Part shown: one piece after another, positions 1-11,715 of the stretch | Position numbering within the stretch: position 1 is the stretch's first letter | Layout of the letters: each line of letters opens with the position of its first letter | Source of the DNA: Isoetes taiwanensis | Taxonomy: Eukaryota > Streptophyta > Lycopodiopsida > Isoetales > Isoetaceae | Length of the DNA: 64,000 nucleotides | Direction of reading: 5' to 3' | Assembly (NCBI GenBank): GCA_021234155.1 | Contig: JAJEKV010000050.1 | Location: 4,300,488 to 4,364,487 of the forward strand | Program-made: the position numbers and the translations under genes | Notes under the pieces: model-generated | Database searches by the model: none | What the model was told of the DNA's origin: nothing | Seen by the model: the letters and a program-made list of their open reading frames with translations, nothing else

Positions 1-27
1 AGAAAAAAAAAGGAATGAAAAACTACC

Positions 28-189
28 AAGAAAACACGCTTACCAGCTTACCAGTGCTGCAGAAATGGCGCCCAGCGCCAACACCTACGCCAAGATCGCC
101 AAGAAAACACGCCTAACGTCGCCCTGGCATCCCTGCTTACCACTGCTGCAGAAATGGCGCCCAGCGCCAACACCTACGCGAAGATCGCC
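28..189. repeat. imperfect tandem duplication, 2 units (73 and 89 bp)
   Basis: Units 28-100 and 101-189 both start AAGAAAACACGC and both end with the same ~50-bp stretch (CTGCTGCAGAAATGGCGCCC onward to AAGATCGCC). The second unit has ~16 extra bases near its start. It lies just left of a GC-rich inverted repeat and may belong to the same decayed element. Confidence 0.7.
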
Positions 190-266
190 GGAGTAGACCT
201 CCGGACCTCCGCCATCGCCAAACAGGAGAGAGAAAAACAAACGGAGCAGGGGATTACGGCTGGGAG

Positions 267-385
267 CCGCCACCTTTTCGTGGTTTCCGGCTGGAAACCG
301 GCAGCGGCGCCGCCGCTCGCGGCTAACGCCGTTCGCGGGCGGCGCCGCTGTCGGTTTCCAGCCGGAAACCACTCAAAGGTGGCGG
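267..385. repeat. GC-rich inverted repeat with 48-bp arms
   Basis: Left arm 267-314 and right arm 338-385 are near-perfect reverse complements (both read CCGCCACCTTT..GTGGTTTCCGGCTGGAAACCG..CAGCGGCGCCGCC) around a 23-nt GC-rich loop. As RNA this folds into one long hairpin. It could be a fold-back transposon, a MITE core or a small-RNA precursor. Short ORFs cross it on both strands but show no protein family. Confidence 0.85.
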
Positions 386-406
386 TTCCCTATTTTCAGG
401 ACAAGT

Positions 407-817
407 ATGTGCCATTTTCATGCAATAGAAAATTTCCTTGTATATCTCAACATTGGCATTATGTTGCACGCCCTAGCCACCAATAAATGGGCCCATGTTC
501 CATTGACATATAAGCTCATACACAACAACCTCACATGGTTAAGACTTTCATGGAAACTTCCCCCAATTTTTGTGTTCTGCATATGGCTTACAACGTTTCA
601 AGGAGAGGACACGGTCTATGCAGGCATTGCGAAAGATAAGATATGGCATAGCAAAGCATGGGTCTATGTGCTAGATAACCTCCTAGGTGCAGGGGGTTTC
701 TTGTGGGAAATTGACAGCGCGGCAACACGAGGGGCATTCGCCCCGAGTAATGTTGCCATTACCGGTCTCCTACAAGGAGTTCCCTCCATCCGGATTAAGG
801 GGTTGAAATTCCTGTGA
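407..817 (+). CDS. hypothetical ORF, 136 codons, unrecognised
   Basis: An open frame of 136 codons from ATG at 407 to TGA at 817, directly right of the GC-rich hairpin. The product would contain two moderately hydrophobic stretches near residues 9-24 and 48-63 and a Gly-rich segment near residue 92. I recognise no domain. No promoter, intron signal or poly-A signal clearly goes with it, and an ORF this long can occur by chance. It could be a fragment of a decayed element. Confidence 0.15.
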   Translation: MCHFHAIENFLVYLNIGIMLHALATNKWAHVPLTYKLIHNNLTWLRLSWKLPPIFVFCIWLTTFQGEDTVYAGIAKDKIWHSKAWVYVLDNLLGAGGFLWEIDSAATRGAFAPSNVAITGLLQGVPSIRIKGLKFL

Positions 818-819
818 TT

Positions 820-2337
820 GTGATAGAGCTCTAAGTGGTGCCACCAGAAATTTCAAGCCCAAACATTGCCCAAAATAAATTTGAAAGAAAAAAGAGAATT
901 TCAACCACCTAGTTTAGTGTAGCCAAAACAAGTTTGGCTAAACTACCTTACTTTTACAAAAAATTTGTAGCAGTAGCCTTGTCTTTCATCCAAAACCTGT
1001 GCAGTTGGACCTCAAATAATGTCCAACATTTTATAATGCAATATCCAAGTGATTCTGGATTGATGTATAGCAATTTAGTAGCATCTTATATTCTAAAACC
1101 CTAATTTAGAAATCACACAGTACAATATTTAGTCTAGTCTTTTAAAAAGCTAGTCACTACTTTTTGTTATTCAAGGATCACGTGTTCACAACACATCAGA
1201 CATCAATTAGAATTATCAATTGGCACGTTTAGCATCATCTATAACTGAAGATGCCTCATTATCATAAGAATAATATTTTTGCGAATAGTATAAATTGCAA
1301 AACAAATCCAAGATGAGCTCCAATACAACATCTCTTGATAGAAAGGTTGGTGAGTTACCAAAGGTGCTCATCTCCCATCCATAAAAGTCACCTAGATTTA
1401 ACTCAATAATGTAGTCTTCTTTCATCTGTGCCATCTCTGCAAACATCAAAACATAAATGCAAATCAAATGTTAGCTATAATATCACACAATGATAGAATC
1501 CAGAGAAGTATTATGCTATAATTAAGGGGCATTGAATGAAGAAAGCAAATATGGTTTATAAACAACATATGCAGGATGTGTCAAATTTTTCCACTTAACT
1601 TTTTTGCCATTTCTAACAGAGCCATTTTTGTTTCTCCTATGCCTATGAATTGCTTAAATAGCATCTGTGTATAGTGTGTCACTGGAAAAGCAATTAAAAA
1701 TCTATGCCCCAGTCTAAAGTTATATTATGCAAATAAAATAAAGTTCCTATTAGAAATGCTTGAATTCAACGAAATCAAAGGCTTGGGTCAACAAAGGTTA
1801 CTCAAGTGGTGCCCATAGAGCCACATGTGTTCTTAGGCCTGTGATAAAAGTAATGTGAAAAAAAATGGGATAAAAGCAACATCAAATGGGAACAATGCCT
1901 AGGTTTAAGCGGTGCTCAAGTGGTGCCATTGACAACTAAGTGGTGCTTCTAAACCAAGCCTAAGGGAAAATACCTAAACCAAGGCAGCAACATAGTCAGC
2001 CATCGTAGTTGGCCAAAGCAGCTAAGCGGCCAAAGCGACGACAATTTCGTAGGTTAGAATGACATTAGAGACTCAAAAATTTAGATTGCCCGCATTCGAA
2101 AATATAGATTTAATATTGCAGCTGGAGGAGATTGATCCACTACATGCGAAAAGGCGGATGGGCTTCATCGCCCATATAATTTTATCTTTTGTAGGTTTGA
2201 CTGTATTCGGAATTTGTAGGTTCAAACCAATGTTGGTAACGAGAATGATGTACACTTAAAAGGGATATGATTCATGTTTTGTATTGTTTCGAATGCAGGG
2301 ATATGACAAAACTATTTCTCAACTATTAGCATAGGAC
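820..2337. other. AT-rich intergenic DNA, no gene seen
   Basis: Only short ORFs occur and none resembles a known protein. The phrase AAGTGGTGC(C) recurs near 833, 1803, 1915 and 1938, suggesting diverged copies of a small repeat. This appears to be the host sequence flanking the nested transposon stack; its continuation should be the DNA to the right of 38614. Confidence 0.5.
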
Positions 2338-2344
2338 ATTGATA
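2338..2344. repeat. possible LINE target-site duplication (left copy)
   Basis: ATTGATA precedes the first LINE-like bases and occurs again at 38608-38614, directly after the (ATTCT)n tail of the LINE 3' end. Seven matching bases, with a looser match beyond, fit a LINE insertion but could be chance. Confidence 0.45.
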
Positions 2345-3637
2345 CGATTGTGGGCAAGGGCTTCTTTTGTTTTATCTCCTGGAACGTCACCCCAGGACCT
2401 TCTGGCGAAGGGTTCTTAGAAACCCGATCTGAGCCCAGGGAACATCACTCCCGGCGTTGGAGGCAATACTTGCAGCAGCCTATACGACCCCTCGGGGTGC
2501 ACATGCATTATTACCTTCAAAAGAAGGCCCGGATCTTTGGAAATCACAGATTCCGGGCGTGGAACAAGGCTTTGGCGTCTTGCCAATGGGAAAGTAACCC
2601 GGACTTGGATGGCATGCAGTGAGAATTGCTTAAGTGGGCGGGGTCGTCCATAATACCCGATCTTGGCCTTGTTCAACAAAGGCATTACGAGGAAAGCTTC
2701 CCGATCTTGCAGTGGACCAATAGCGAGTTGTTCCCATCTATAAAGGCGGTGACCATAGCATGACCAATTACCGAACAATCATGGTCGGGTTGATTGTTTG
2801 GTAAAATTGCTTCGGCGGATTCTCGGCGGCGGTTAGCTTGATCTGGTCAGGCGAAGGCGAATCTACGCCCCTCACCCAGGCGGAGATTGACCCCGACACT
2901 CAACCATTGACCACATCTTCACATCATGAGCTCTGGTTGAAAACGACGGGAACCGCCGTCGGGATCTATATTGTTGCCGTGGATTTTGCAAAGGCATTTG
3001 ACACCATTGCCTCGGGAAAAACTATGGGCAAAGATTGCGATAATTTGGGGTTCGGTGATTTGCGAGAATGCGATTAATGCCGCTTTATGAAAGATGCTCT
3101 GCCGGTTGTTGCGGTAGGCAAGCCAACCATTTGATAGTAGTATCGGGGTTCGCAAAGGATGCCCTCTCTCCCCAACATTGTTTGGGCTTTACATTGATCA
3201 ATTGAGAGGCTTCTTGCGATAATGGGGGCTGACGGAGCTCACCTTCTCTACCGAGATCATCAAGCGGTTAATATATGGCCGATGATGTGGACCTCCTAGC
3301 TTACACACCAGCAGACATGCAAGCGACATCTCGATGCCCCGGACACATTTTGTCAAGCGATATCGATATGCGTCCAACTTTGGCCAAGACTAAGGTGGTT
3401 TTCATATCATCTTCACGACAGTACCGAGGATCCCTCCTTATGGATTATCTGAAGGCGTAATGTGGAAGTAGCATCCACATACAAATATTTGGGAGTGGAG
3501 TTTCCGTCTACTATGCTACGAAGTTACGGCTGGAAAGCACTATATGCAATGCAAAACAATAGTGATAGAGCGAGTTGTATGATTGGACCCATCGGTCATA
3601 CTGTTCAAAGTCTTAGTGGAGCCTGTCCTTTTATACG
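2345..3637 (+). pseudogene. LINE (non-LTR retrotransposon) reverse transcriptase, part 1
   Basis: Across frame breaks the RT landmarks appear in order: GLDGM..ELLKWAG near 2600-2640, VVPIYKGGDHSMTNYRTIMVG near 2730-2795, VDFAKAFDTI near 2980-3010, GVRKGCPLSPTLFGLYID near 3145-3200, ADD at the catalytic box near 3276, AKTKVVF near 3385, YKYLGVEFPST near 3478-3512 and VLVEPVLLY near 3610-3635. No endonuclease domain lies upstream, so the copy is 5' truncated. The ORF breaks off mid-sentence at 3637, where a gypsy LTR starts, and resumes after 37571. Many stops and frameshifts make it inactive. The family copies itself by target-primed reverse transcription. Confidence 0.88.
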
Positions 3638-4214
3638 TGTTAGTCCTGTGCCTCCTGGTTCGGACTATTCATGCACACGACGGACAAGGTCAAGCTCAAG
3701 GATCCCTGATCAGCCACAGGTTGACCATCAAAGTAATGTGAAGACCAAGCGGCGAACCGCAGGATCAAAGCTGGGTTCGTGCTACCAAAGAGCCGCTCGC
3801 ACAAGTGATGGCTCGCCACCGCTTGGCGTCGGCGTCCGGCGATTCTAGGCACTTCAGAGGCACCGCCAACATTCCCAAATCGGGCCTCCTTCCGTGAGTC
3901 CAAGATCGAGATCGATCGAGTGTCTATATTGGGCCAAAGGCCATTGTACTATATATATGATTAGAGCTAGCACATGAAGGCTAGATGAGTTTTGAGTCTT
4001 GTCTCTTTTTAGGTCTTCTCTCGATTCGCGAGAGCTCATGTATGTTCATCATTGATATCAAAGGAAGCTTATCATTTTTCCTCTCATTTGTTGTTTTCTT
4101 CTTCTTGTTCTCTTCTTACAAAATCCCGTGACATAGTCCCGGACTCTCTGTTAGATCCACGGGTCCTCACGAGGAGAACTATCTTCAGGAGTTCCCGAAC
4201 CCGGACCCCAAACA
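3638..4214 (+). repeat. 5' LTR of the nested gypsy element
   Basis: It starts TGTTAG and ends AAACA. It aligns along its length with 36973-37566, sharing ACTATTCATGCAC, GATGGCTCGCCACCG, GTCTATATTGGGCC, TATATATATGATTAGAGC and TCTCTCGATTCGCGAGAGCT. The TATATATATG at about 3950 is a plausible TATA box and the pyrimidine-rich stretch 4080-4120 resembles U5. A primer site follows directly, which marks this as the 5' copy. Confidence 0.85.
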
Positions 4215-4231
4215 TGCGCCCATTGCCGGGG
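4215..4231 (+). promoter_or_regulatory. primer binding site for minus-strand DNA synthesis
   Basis: TGCGCCCATTGCCGGGG starts at the first base after the LTR. It is a mutated form of the TGGCGCCGTTGCCGGGG motif commonly found after the 5' LTR of Athila/Tat-type plant elements. The copy after the 3' LTR (37567) lacks it, as expected. Confidence 0.75.
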
Positions 4232-4239
4232 TACGATTG

Positions 4240-5766
4240 ATCCTCATTCTTATTCGCCATGTGCTGGTAGAAATTTCACGCCCGAGGAAGAACTCCTTTC
4301 TCGACGACATCTCGCTTGGGCGACATCATCGGCAGGGGAAGGCTGTTCAAGGACATGTATGGATGCTACGACATTGAGGGCGGCCACATTGGTCTGCGGG
4401 CTTTTCGGTCCCCCCCCCCCTCGTGTCCTATCTCGTCCCAATTCCCCACCCCAAAGCGTGCAAACATTGCTCCCGGCCTCGGTCACCTCGCGCTGCTCGG
4501 GAGCCCCTATCGGGCTCAACCTGCTCAACCTTACTTTTACCCTCGATCATGCCTTACATTCATCATTCTTCCGGATAATCGCCTCTTCCTTCACAACCAT
4601 CATCTCCCGGGTGGGGATATCCACATGTCTCTTTTTAAGCCTACCAGGGACTTTCCTTTCCCTACATTTTTCCCACCACTCTTCCTGTTTACAATCTTAC
4701 CGAGCCTCAAAACCAATGCTCGGGCACCTTCAAAGATCTCAACCGCGGTCACCCCTTCATCGTGGTCCTTCGGGCACCATGCCACCGCCAACTCCACCTC
4801 AATATCCACACTACACTTTGTTCTGCCCAGCCAAGCACTTTCACATCTACCTTTCGGACTCTTAAACCGGGACTTATCCCACCTTTTGGCAACACTAAAG
4901 GCAAATCTTTAGACCAAAGTGCTTTCGGGGCCCACATGGAAGAATTTGAGGCTCGCTGTCTCGAATGGTCATGCGCAACCTCAACTGAAATTCCACATCT
5001 TTTCCACCACCCCAAGGTGGCTCTCCTCATCAATGGCTCATGTCCAACAAAAGCCCTTTGGAAACAAGATTGGTCCAGAAATGAGAACCGCTTTTCTTTC
5101 TCATTATGGGACCACTTGGATGATGATCAACTTCATCTCAAGCAACTCAATGAACTTCAACAAGAGCCCACGGAGCGCCGGGATTTTGCGATCGACTTCA
5201 CATTCTCGCCAAAAACTCAAGGAGTACCCAAACGAGCCAGATCTTGGTCCGGTTTCTCCAAGGACTTCCTCCACCTATCGGACTCATGACGGAATACTGC
5301 GTGTCAAGACTTTGGCGAGGCTATCGACCCGGTCAATCACTCCGATCAATGTTTCCTCCGGTGGCGTGGCTCTTCGGAGCTCCCGTTCATTCCCACATCA
5401 TGGTTCCACAGGCGATTGTCCCGCCTCAACACGCCAATCCACAAGTCGATCAAACGGTGCCATATGTCGCAAATACCAAGGCCACTTATAAATGAGTGCA
5501 ACTCTACCAATGGCCGCCCTCATTGCAAGAGATGCAACATGTGCAATCATGCCCACGGAAGAGTGCACTCGCACTCATCCCACACCTTCCCGCAACAAAA
5601 TGGTTTATCAAGTGCAAACCACACCTCAAAGCAACAATCGCACTATCGAAGACCACCACCGCAGCGAACCCAATCAACTTTATCGCCAACAGAGCAACAA
5701 CAGGGGACCCAACCCCGCCCTCCTTTTGATCCTTCTAAAGCTCGATGTTATCACCGTCAAGAATGG
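4240..5766 (+). pseudogene. gypsy gag, 5' part, frameshifted
   Basis: Gag polyprotein remnant (capsid and nucleocapsid). The clearest capsid stretch is 5040-5390. Combining frames gives HYGTTWM, DDQLHLKQLNELQQEPTE, RDFAIDF, LKEYPNEPDL, then VRFLQGLPPPIGLM (about 5243-5290) and, one frame over, RVKTLA. This matches the usual capsid pattern ending in a VR.FL.GL segment. Around 5746 the nucleocapsid knuckle begins (ARCYHRQEW), with its second Cys changed to Arg. The reading stops at TGG 5764-5766, where the CACTA-like element is inserted, and continues at 18361. Overlapping long ORFs in 4316-5290 are frame shadows. Confidence 0.8.
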
Positions 5767-5790
5767 CACACTCACCCGTTTTTTTGGTCC
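5767..5790 (+). repeat. left terminal inverted repeat of CACTA-like element 1
   Basis: CACACTCACCCGTTTTTTTG followed by GTCC pairs with the reverse complement of 18337-18360 at 19 of 24 positions. Confidence 0.85.
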
Positions 5791-5939
5791 TTTGTTGAAA
5801 ACATCGGTTTTGGTAGGTCTACATGTCCACGTTTTCAAAGAATCCTACATGTGGATTTGTGGAGGTATGGTTTTGTTCGATAATGGTGTTCTTTATTCAA
5901 AGTGAACTAAAACATCCTTTGTTGTTTTGTAGTTTCTTC

Positions 5940-6480
5940 TATTGTGACATGTCATTTTATAATACAATCCACCTGTGGGAAAGAATACTTGAATTTCTAC
6001 ATGTCTAATAATTCTATTGTCACATGTCTTTATAGATGTAGGAAAGAATATTTGATTCTCTACATGTCCTATACTTCCATTCACATGTCTTTATAGTAGT
6101 AGGACGAGTACTTTATTTGCTAAGGCATTGTAGGAAAGAATACATGAATTACGACATGTGTAATACTTCTATTGTCACATGTCTTTATAGAAGTAGGAAA
6201 GAATACTTGATTCTCTACATGTCGTATGCTTCCATGTCACATGTCTTTATAGTAGTAGGACAGAGTACTTTATTTGCTAAGGAATTGTAGGAAAGAATAC
6301 ATGAATTACGACATGTATAATACTTCTATTGTCACATGTCTTTATAGAAGTAGGAAAGAATACTTGATTCTCTACATGTCCTATCCTTCCATATCAGGGG
6401 TCTTTATAGTGGTAGGAATGAAAGTACTTGATTTGCTACATGTGATGCACGTGCACGATCACATGTCCTTATACTAGTAT
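5940..6480. repeat. tandem repeat, ~156-bp period, about 3 copies
   Basis: The phrase ATTGTCACATGTCTTTATAG (with variants) starts at 6016, 6171 and 6328, giving periods of 155 and 157 bp. Each unit also holds GTAGGAAAGAATACTTGATT and CTACATGTC. ACATGT palindromes are frequent. The array lies just inside the left end of the CACTA-like element, where such elements usually keep transposase-binding repeats, so that role is plausible. Confidence 0.8.
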
Positions 6481-6691
6481 TCCATGCAAGACAAGTCACT
6501 TCAACTACTTCAATTACTTAACGCCTATTTTTGCATAATAAAACCATCAAGAATTTGATTTGTATTCCTTGACGGGCTGCGGACCCGCAACAAATCCATA
6601 AGCATTAATGTCATAGGACCACGCAAAATCTAACAATATCCTAACATCATCAAGTCCATGTCCATGTCATTCATATCTTGCCTTGGTCATT

Positions 6692-7583
6692 CATGCGTTG
6701 GAGCCTCACGTGGCATGTTGAAGCCTTGGTGGCATGTTGGCGTAGGTGGCTTGTTGGAGCCTAGGTGTCATGTTAGAGCTCCGTGGCATGTTGGAGCCTG
6801 TGGCATGTTGCGACCTACATGGCATGTTGGGTGATGGTGGCATATTTGAGCCCCGTTGGCATGCTTGAGCCCAGGTGGCACGTTGGAGCCAACTTGGCAT
6901 GTTGGAGCCCTATGTGGCATGTTGGAGCTCACGTGGCATGTTGGAGCCTGGTGGCATGTTGGAGCCTAGGTGGCATGCTAGGCATGTTGGAGCCTATGTG
7001 GCATGTTGAAGCCTTGGTGGCATGTTGGAGCCTAGGTGGCACATTTGAGCCACCTTGGCGTGCTTGAGCCCTAGGTGGCACGTTGGAGCCAACTTAGCAT
7101 GTTGGAGCTCACATGGCATGTTGGAGCCGGGTGGCATGTTGGAGCCTAGGTGGCATGTTGGAGCCCTAGGTGGCATGCTAGGTGGCATGTTGGAGCCCAC
7201 GTGGCATGTTGGAGCATAGGTGGCATGTTGGAACCTCATTGGCATGTTGGAGCCTCACATTGGCATGTTTGAGCCACCTTGGCACGCTTGAGCCTAGGTG
7301 GCGGTTGGAGCCACCTTGGCATGTTGGAACCTAGGTGGCATGTTGGAGCCTAGGTGGCACATTGGAGCCTAGGGTGGCATGCTAGAGCTCACGAGGCATG
7401 TTGGAGCCTAGTTGGCATGTTGGAGCCTACATTGGCATGTTGAAGCCCGGTGGCATGTTGGAGCCTAGGTGGCATATTTGAGCCACCTTGGCATGCTTGA
7501 GCCTAGGTGGCGCGTTGGAGCCAACTTGGCATGTTGGAGCTCACGTGGCATGTTGGGCCGTGTGGCATGTTATAGCCTAGGTG
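6692..7583 (+). repeat. 19-bp minisatellite, forward orientation
   Basis: About 45 degenerate copies of a 18-20-bp unit with consensus GGTGGCATGTTGGAGCCTA and variants such as CCTTGGCATGTTTGAGCCA. The unit has few stops, so long ORFs run through it on both strands (Met-Ala-Cys-Trp or Met-Pro-Pro-Arg-Leu-Gln-His repeats); these are artefacts of the repeat. Confidence 0.9.
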
Positions 7584-10500
7584 GCGGACCCGGGAGGCGG
7601 ACATCACAAAGGTTCTTAGAGGCGGAGGCTTTCTACCGGTGCTCCTCAGGAGGGCAAATGCCAATGCCTCCCTTCAGGAACCGGTTCCCTATCCGGCCAG
7701 TTGAATTCTCCATTGGGAAGGTAACTTTCTTCGAAAGGCTCAAAAATTCAAGATCTGTCCAGGAGAACATATCAAACCGCAAAGTGTCCTGATCGACGAT
7801 GTAGAAACCCAAGTGTTTTGTCGTTTGGGCGTTACAAAGGCTTCGAGAATGGAGATTTGACAGCCATATCGTCAAAACAAGCGAAATTACCCTAGGGACC
7901 AAGTTACGATCATTTTTGCAGCAAAAGAAACACGAACCCTACATGGCGTGATTACGCACCCTCCACTAAATTCACTCTGAGCGTGTTGGACATGAGCTAC
8001 TTTGGCCCTTCCAGAAGCGGGGGTGGTCTTACGCCCACCGAAAAAGTGGTCTCGTGGTAATGTCGATGTTTTGAGTCCGTTGGCGCAGTGGATCACCCTC
8101 CGGAGGTGGGGCGATTTGCCCGTCCAGGCCAAGGACCCTCCAGATAGGACCTTTGGGGGCGAACATCTTCCTGAAGGTTTTAGGGCTCCGATCTTCCGTG
8201 TCAATGCCCTCCCACTACCTCATGACATTGTGCAAGATTGGTCCAATCTCGGCAACAGGGTATGGCCTCCAAAAACATAAACCCCAATGCGTTGCTAGGT
8301 TATTGTAGGGTTTCGTTATGGAGGTCGAGTTTTATTCGATTGCACGCGAGACATGGTCGAGAAGCTTAGATTGAAAACAAAAGCAATAAACCGGTCGAAA
8401 TGGGGTTTCGATTCCGAGGCTGAGCTTTCCTACCCGGTGCTCCTCGGGAGGGCAAATGCCAATGCCTCTCTTCCGAACCGGTTTCCCCTATCCGAGTTGA
8501 ATTCTCCATTCAAGTAACTTTGCTTGAGCAGGCTCAAGAAAATTCAAGATCCGTAGGAGAACATATCCCTCCGCCAAAGTGTCTTGTAGTCGACCGTAGA
8601 AACCCAATTGTTTTGTCGTCGTAGGCGTTACAAAGGTCAGGAATGGAGATTTGACTTAGCCATGTTGTTAAAACAAATGAGAAATTACCCTAGGGACCAA
8701 GTTACACGGTCATTTTTGAAACAAAAGAAACACGAACCCTCTACATGGCGATGACGCGCACCCCGCTAAGGCCAATTCCTCTGACGTGTTGGACATGAGC
8801 TATTTTGGCGCTTAAGGGGCGAGGGGTGGTCTTCGCCCACAAAACTTGGTCTCCGGGGTAATGTCGATGTTTTGAGTCCGTTGGCGCAGTCCGGATCACA
8901 TTTAGAGGTGGGGGGGGAGTTGCCGTCCAGAGCCAGGACCCTCAGATGGGACCTTTGGGGCGAACTTCTTCCGGAAGGTTTTAGGGGGCTCGTCTTAGGA
9001 GCAGCGTCAACGCCCTCCCACTACCTCATGACATTGTGCAAGATCCTGGTCCAATGCTGGGTATGGCCTCCAAAACATAAACCCCGCGTTGCTAGGTTAT
9101 TGGGGTTTCGTTATGGAGGTCGAGTTTTATTCCGGTTGCACTTTGAGACATGGTCGGTGAAGGTAGCTTGAAAACAAGAAGCAATAGAAACCGGTTTAAA
9201 TGGGGTTTGATTATCGAAACGACTTTCCTACCAAAGGTTCTCCTGGGAGTGGCAAATGCCAATGCCTCTTCCGAACCCGGGCTTCCTATCCCCACCTGAA
9301 TTCTCCATTCAAGTAACTTGCTTCGGAAAGTGCTCAAGAAAATTCAAGATCTGTCCAGGGAGAACATATCCCTCCGCAAAGTGTCTTGTAGTCGCATCGC
9401 AGAAACCCAATTGTTTTGTCGTCGGCAAAGATAAAGGTTCTGAATGGGAGATTTGATCGCTTATGTTGTCCGAAACAATAAATTACCCTAGGGACCAAGT
9501 TACACTAGCCATTTTTTTGCAGCAAAGAAACACGAACCTCTACATGGATTGCAGACCTCCTCCGCTTGGCCAATTCACTACGAACGTGTTGGACATGAGC
9601 TATTTTGGCGCTTCCGGGAGCAGGGGTGGTCTTCTGCCCACAAAACTTGGTCTCCAGGGTAATGTCGATGTTTTGAGTCCGTTGGCAGAGTCAGATCACA
9701 GTTCCGAGGTGGGACAGTTGCCCGTCCGTGGCCAAGGACCCTCCAGATAGGACCTTTGGGACGAACTTCTTCTGGAAGGTTTTAGGGCTCCGTCTTCTGG
9801 CGTCAACGCCCTCCCACTACCTCATGACATTGTGCAAGATCCTGGTCAATCGGGTGGGTATGGCCTCCAAAACGTAAACCCCGTGGCGTTGCTAGGTTAT
9901 TGTAGGGTTTACGTATGGAGGTCGAAGTTTTATTCGATTGCACTTGAGACATGGTCGAGAAGCCGCGATTGAAAACAAGAAGCAATAGAAAGCGGGTCGA
10001 AATGGGGTTGGATTTACCGGTATGGGCTTTCCTACCGAGTGCTCCTGCGGGAGGGCAAATGCCAATGCCTCTCTTCGAACCCTGGGTTTCCCTATCCGAC
10101 AGATTGAATTCCTCCATTCAAGTAACTTGCTTGAGGTGCTCAAGAAAATTCAAAGATCCGTCCCGGAGAACATATCCCTCATAAAGTGTCTTGTAGTTCG
10201 TAATGTAGAAACCCAAGTTTTTTGTCGTTCGCAAGACAAAGGCTCTAATGGAGATTTGACTTCGCCATGTTGTTAGAAACAATGAAATTACCCTAGGGAC
10301 CAAGTTACACGATCATTTTTTGTAGTAAAGAAACACGAACCCTCCACATGGCAAAGATCGCACCTCCGCTAAGGCCAATTCACTCACGAACGTGTTGGAC
10401 ATGAGCTATTTTGGCTTCCGGGGTGAGGGGTGGTCTTAAGCCCACAAAACTTGGTCTCGGGGTAATGTCGATGTTCGAGTCCGTTGCTAGAGTTAGATCC

Positions 10501-11204
10501 CGGAATGCAGGGATGGGCGAGTTGCCGTCCGTGGCCAAGGACCCTCCGGAGAGGACCTTTGGGACGAACTTCTTCCCGAAGGTTTAGGGCTCCATCTTCC
10601 CGCATCAACGCCCCACTACCTCATGACATTGTGCAAGATCCTAGTCCAATGGCTGGGGTATGGCCTTCAAAACGTAAACCCCGTATGCGTTGTTAGGTTA
10701 TTGTAGGGTTTACGTTATGGAGGTCGAGTTTTATTGATTGCACGGAGACATGGTCGAGTAGTCTGCGATTGAAAACAAGAAGAATAAGAACCGCCGAAAT
10801 GGGGTTTGGATTTACCGAGGCGGAGCTTTCCTGCGGGTGCTCCTCCGGGAGGGCAAATGCCAATGCCTCCCTTCCGGAACCCGGTTTCTCTATCCGGCCA
10901 GATTGAATTCTCCATTCGGGGTAACTTGCTTGAGCAGCTCAAAAATTCAAGATCTGTCCCGAGAACATATCAAACCAAAAGTGTCTGCAATTCGGCGGTG
11001 TAGAAACCCAAGTTTTTTGTCGTTCGCAGGCATTACAAAGGCCTAGAATGGAGATTTGACTTACCATGTCGTCCAAAAGCGACAAAATTACCGTAGGGAC
11101 CAATTTACAGTCATTTTTTGCGACAAAAAAAAACCGAACCCTCTACATGGCGGTCCCCGCACCCTCTGCTAAAAGGCCAATTCACTAATTTAACGTGTTG
11201 GACT
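7584..11204 (+). repeat. tandem array of ~800-bp units, about 4.5 copies
   Basis: The landmark AGGGCAAATGCCAATGCCTC recurs at 7651, 8449, 9249, 10052 and 10850, periods of 798-803 bp. Each unit carries in order a GCTCCT..GGAGGGCAAATGCC segment, AATTCAAGATC, TTACCCTAGGGACCAAGTTA, GTGTTGGACATGAGC, TGGTCTC..GGTAATGTCGATG, CCTCATGACATTGTGCAAGA and a short hairpin (GGCCTCCAAAACGTAAACC facing GGTTTACGTTATGGAGGTC). Every copy has different small indels and no ORF is conserved, so the unit is not coding. Confidence 0.9.
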
Positions 11205-11715
11205 CGCTAAGGCTCAACATGCCAAGGTGGCTCACAACATGCCACCTAGGCTTAAATAATGCCAAGGAGTTTCTAAACATGCCACCTAGGCTCAAACATC
11301 GCAGAGTGGCTCTTAACATGCTACCCTAGGCTCAAACATGCCAAGGTGGCTCAAACATGGCTCCGGCTCCAACATGCCACCTAGGCTCCAACATGCCACC
11401 TAGGCTCCAACATGACAAGGTGGCTCAAACATGCCACATGGGCTTCAACATGCCACACCAGGGCTCCAACATGTCAAGGTGGTGCTCAAACATGCCACAT
11501 GGGCTCCAACATGCCACCTAGGCTCCAACATGCCATGTGGGCTCCAACATGCCAAGGTGGCTCCTAACATGCCGCCCTGGGCTCAAACATGCCAAGGTGG
11601 CTCCAACATGCCACCTAGGCTCCAACACCCACAAAATGGCTCAAACATGCCACCTAGGCTCCAGCGTGCTCAAACATGCCCGCAGCGGGCTCAAACATGC
11701 CTGCCTTTCCTGTCG
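11205..11715 (-). repeat. 19-bp minisatellite, reverse orientation
   Basis: The same unit as at 6692-7583 but reversed (CCAACATGCCACCTAGGCT), about 25 copies. It interrupts the ~800-bp unit array, so the spacing between the last two AGGGCAAATGCC landmarks rises to 879 bp (10850 to 11729). Confidence 0.88.

Noticed and set aside
85-372. Minus-strand ORF of 95 codons at the left end
   Set aside because: It is formed by the GC-rich inverted repeat and the tandem duplication; the plus strand is open as well.
4316-5491. Several overlapping plus-strand ORFs of 137-198 codons
   Set aside because: Only parts of each show gag wording; they are pieces of one frameshifted gag, not separate genes.
5940-6480. 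CRISPR-like regular spacing of repeats
   Set aside because: The whole ~156-bp unit repeats, with no short repeat separated by unique spacers, and the context is a plant transposon. The same applies to 27955-28620 and 56301-56808.
6783-7792. Long ORFs through the minisatellite (both strands; also 11431-11812, 13846-14107, 50633-51804) with repeated Trp/Cys/His/Met
   Set aside because: They result from a 19-bp repeat that happens to lack stops in several frames; both strands are open and the unit varies in length, so no protein is conserved.
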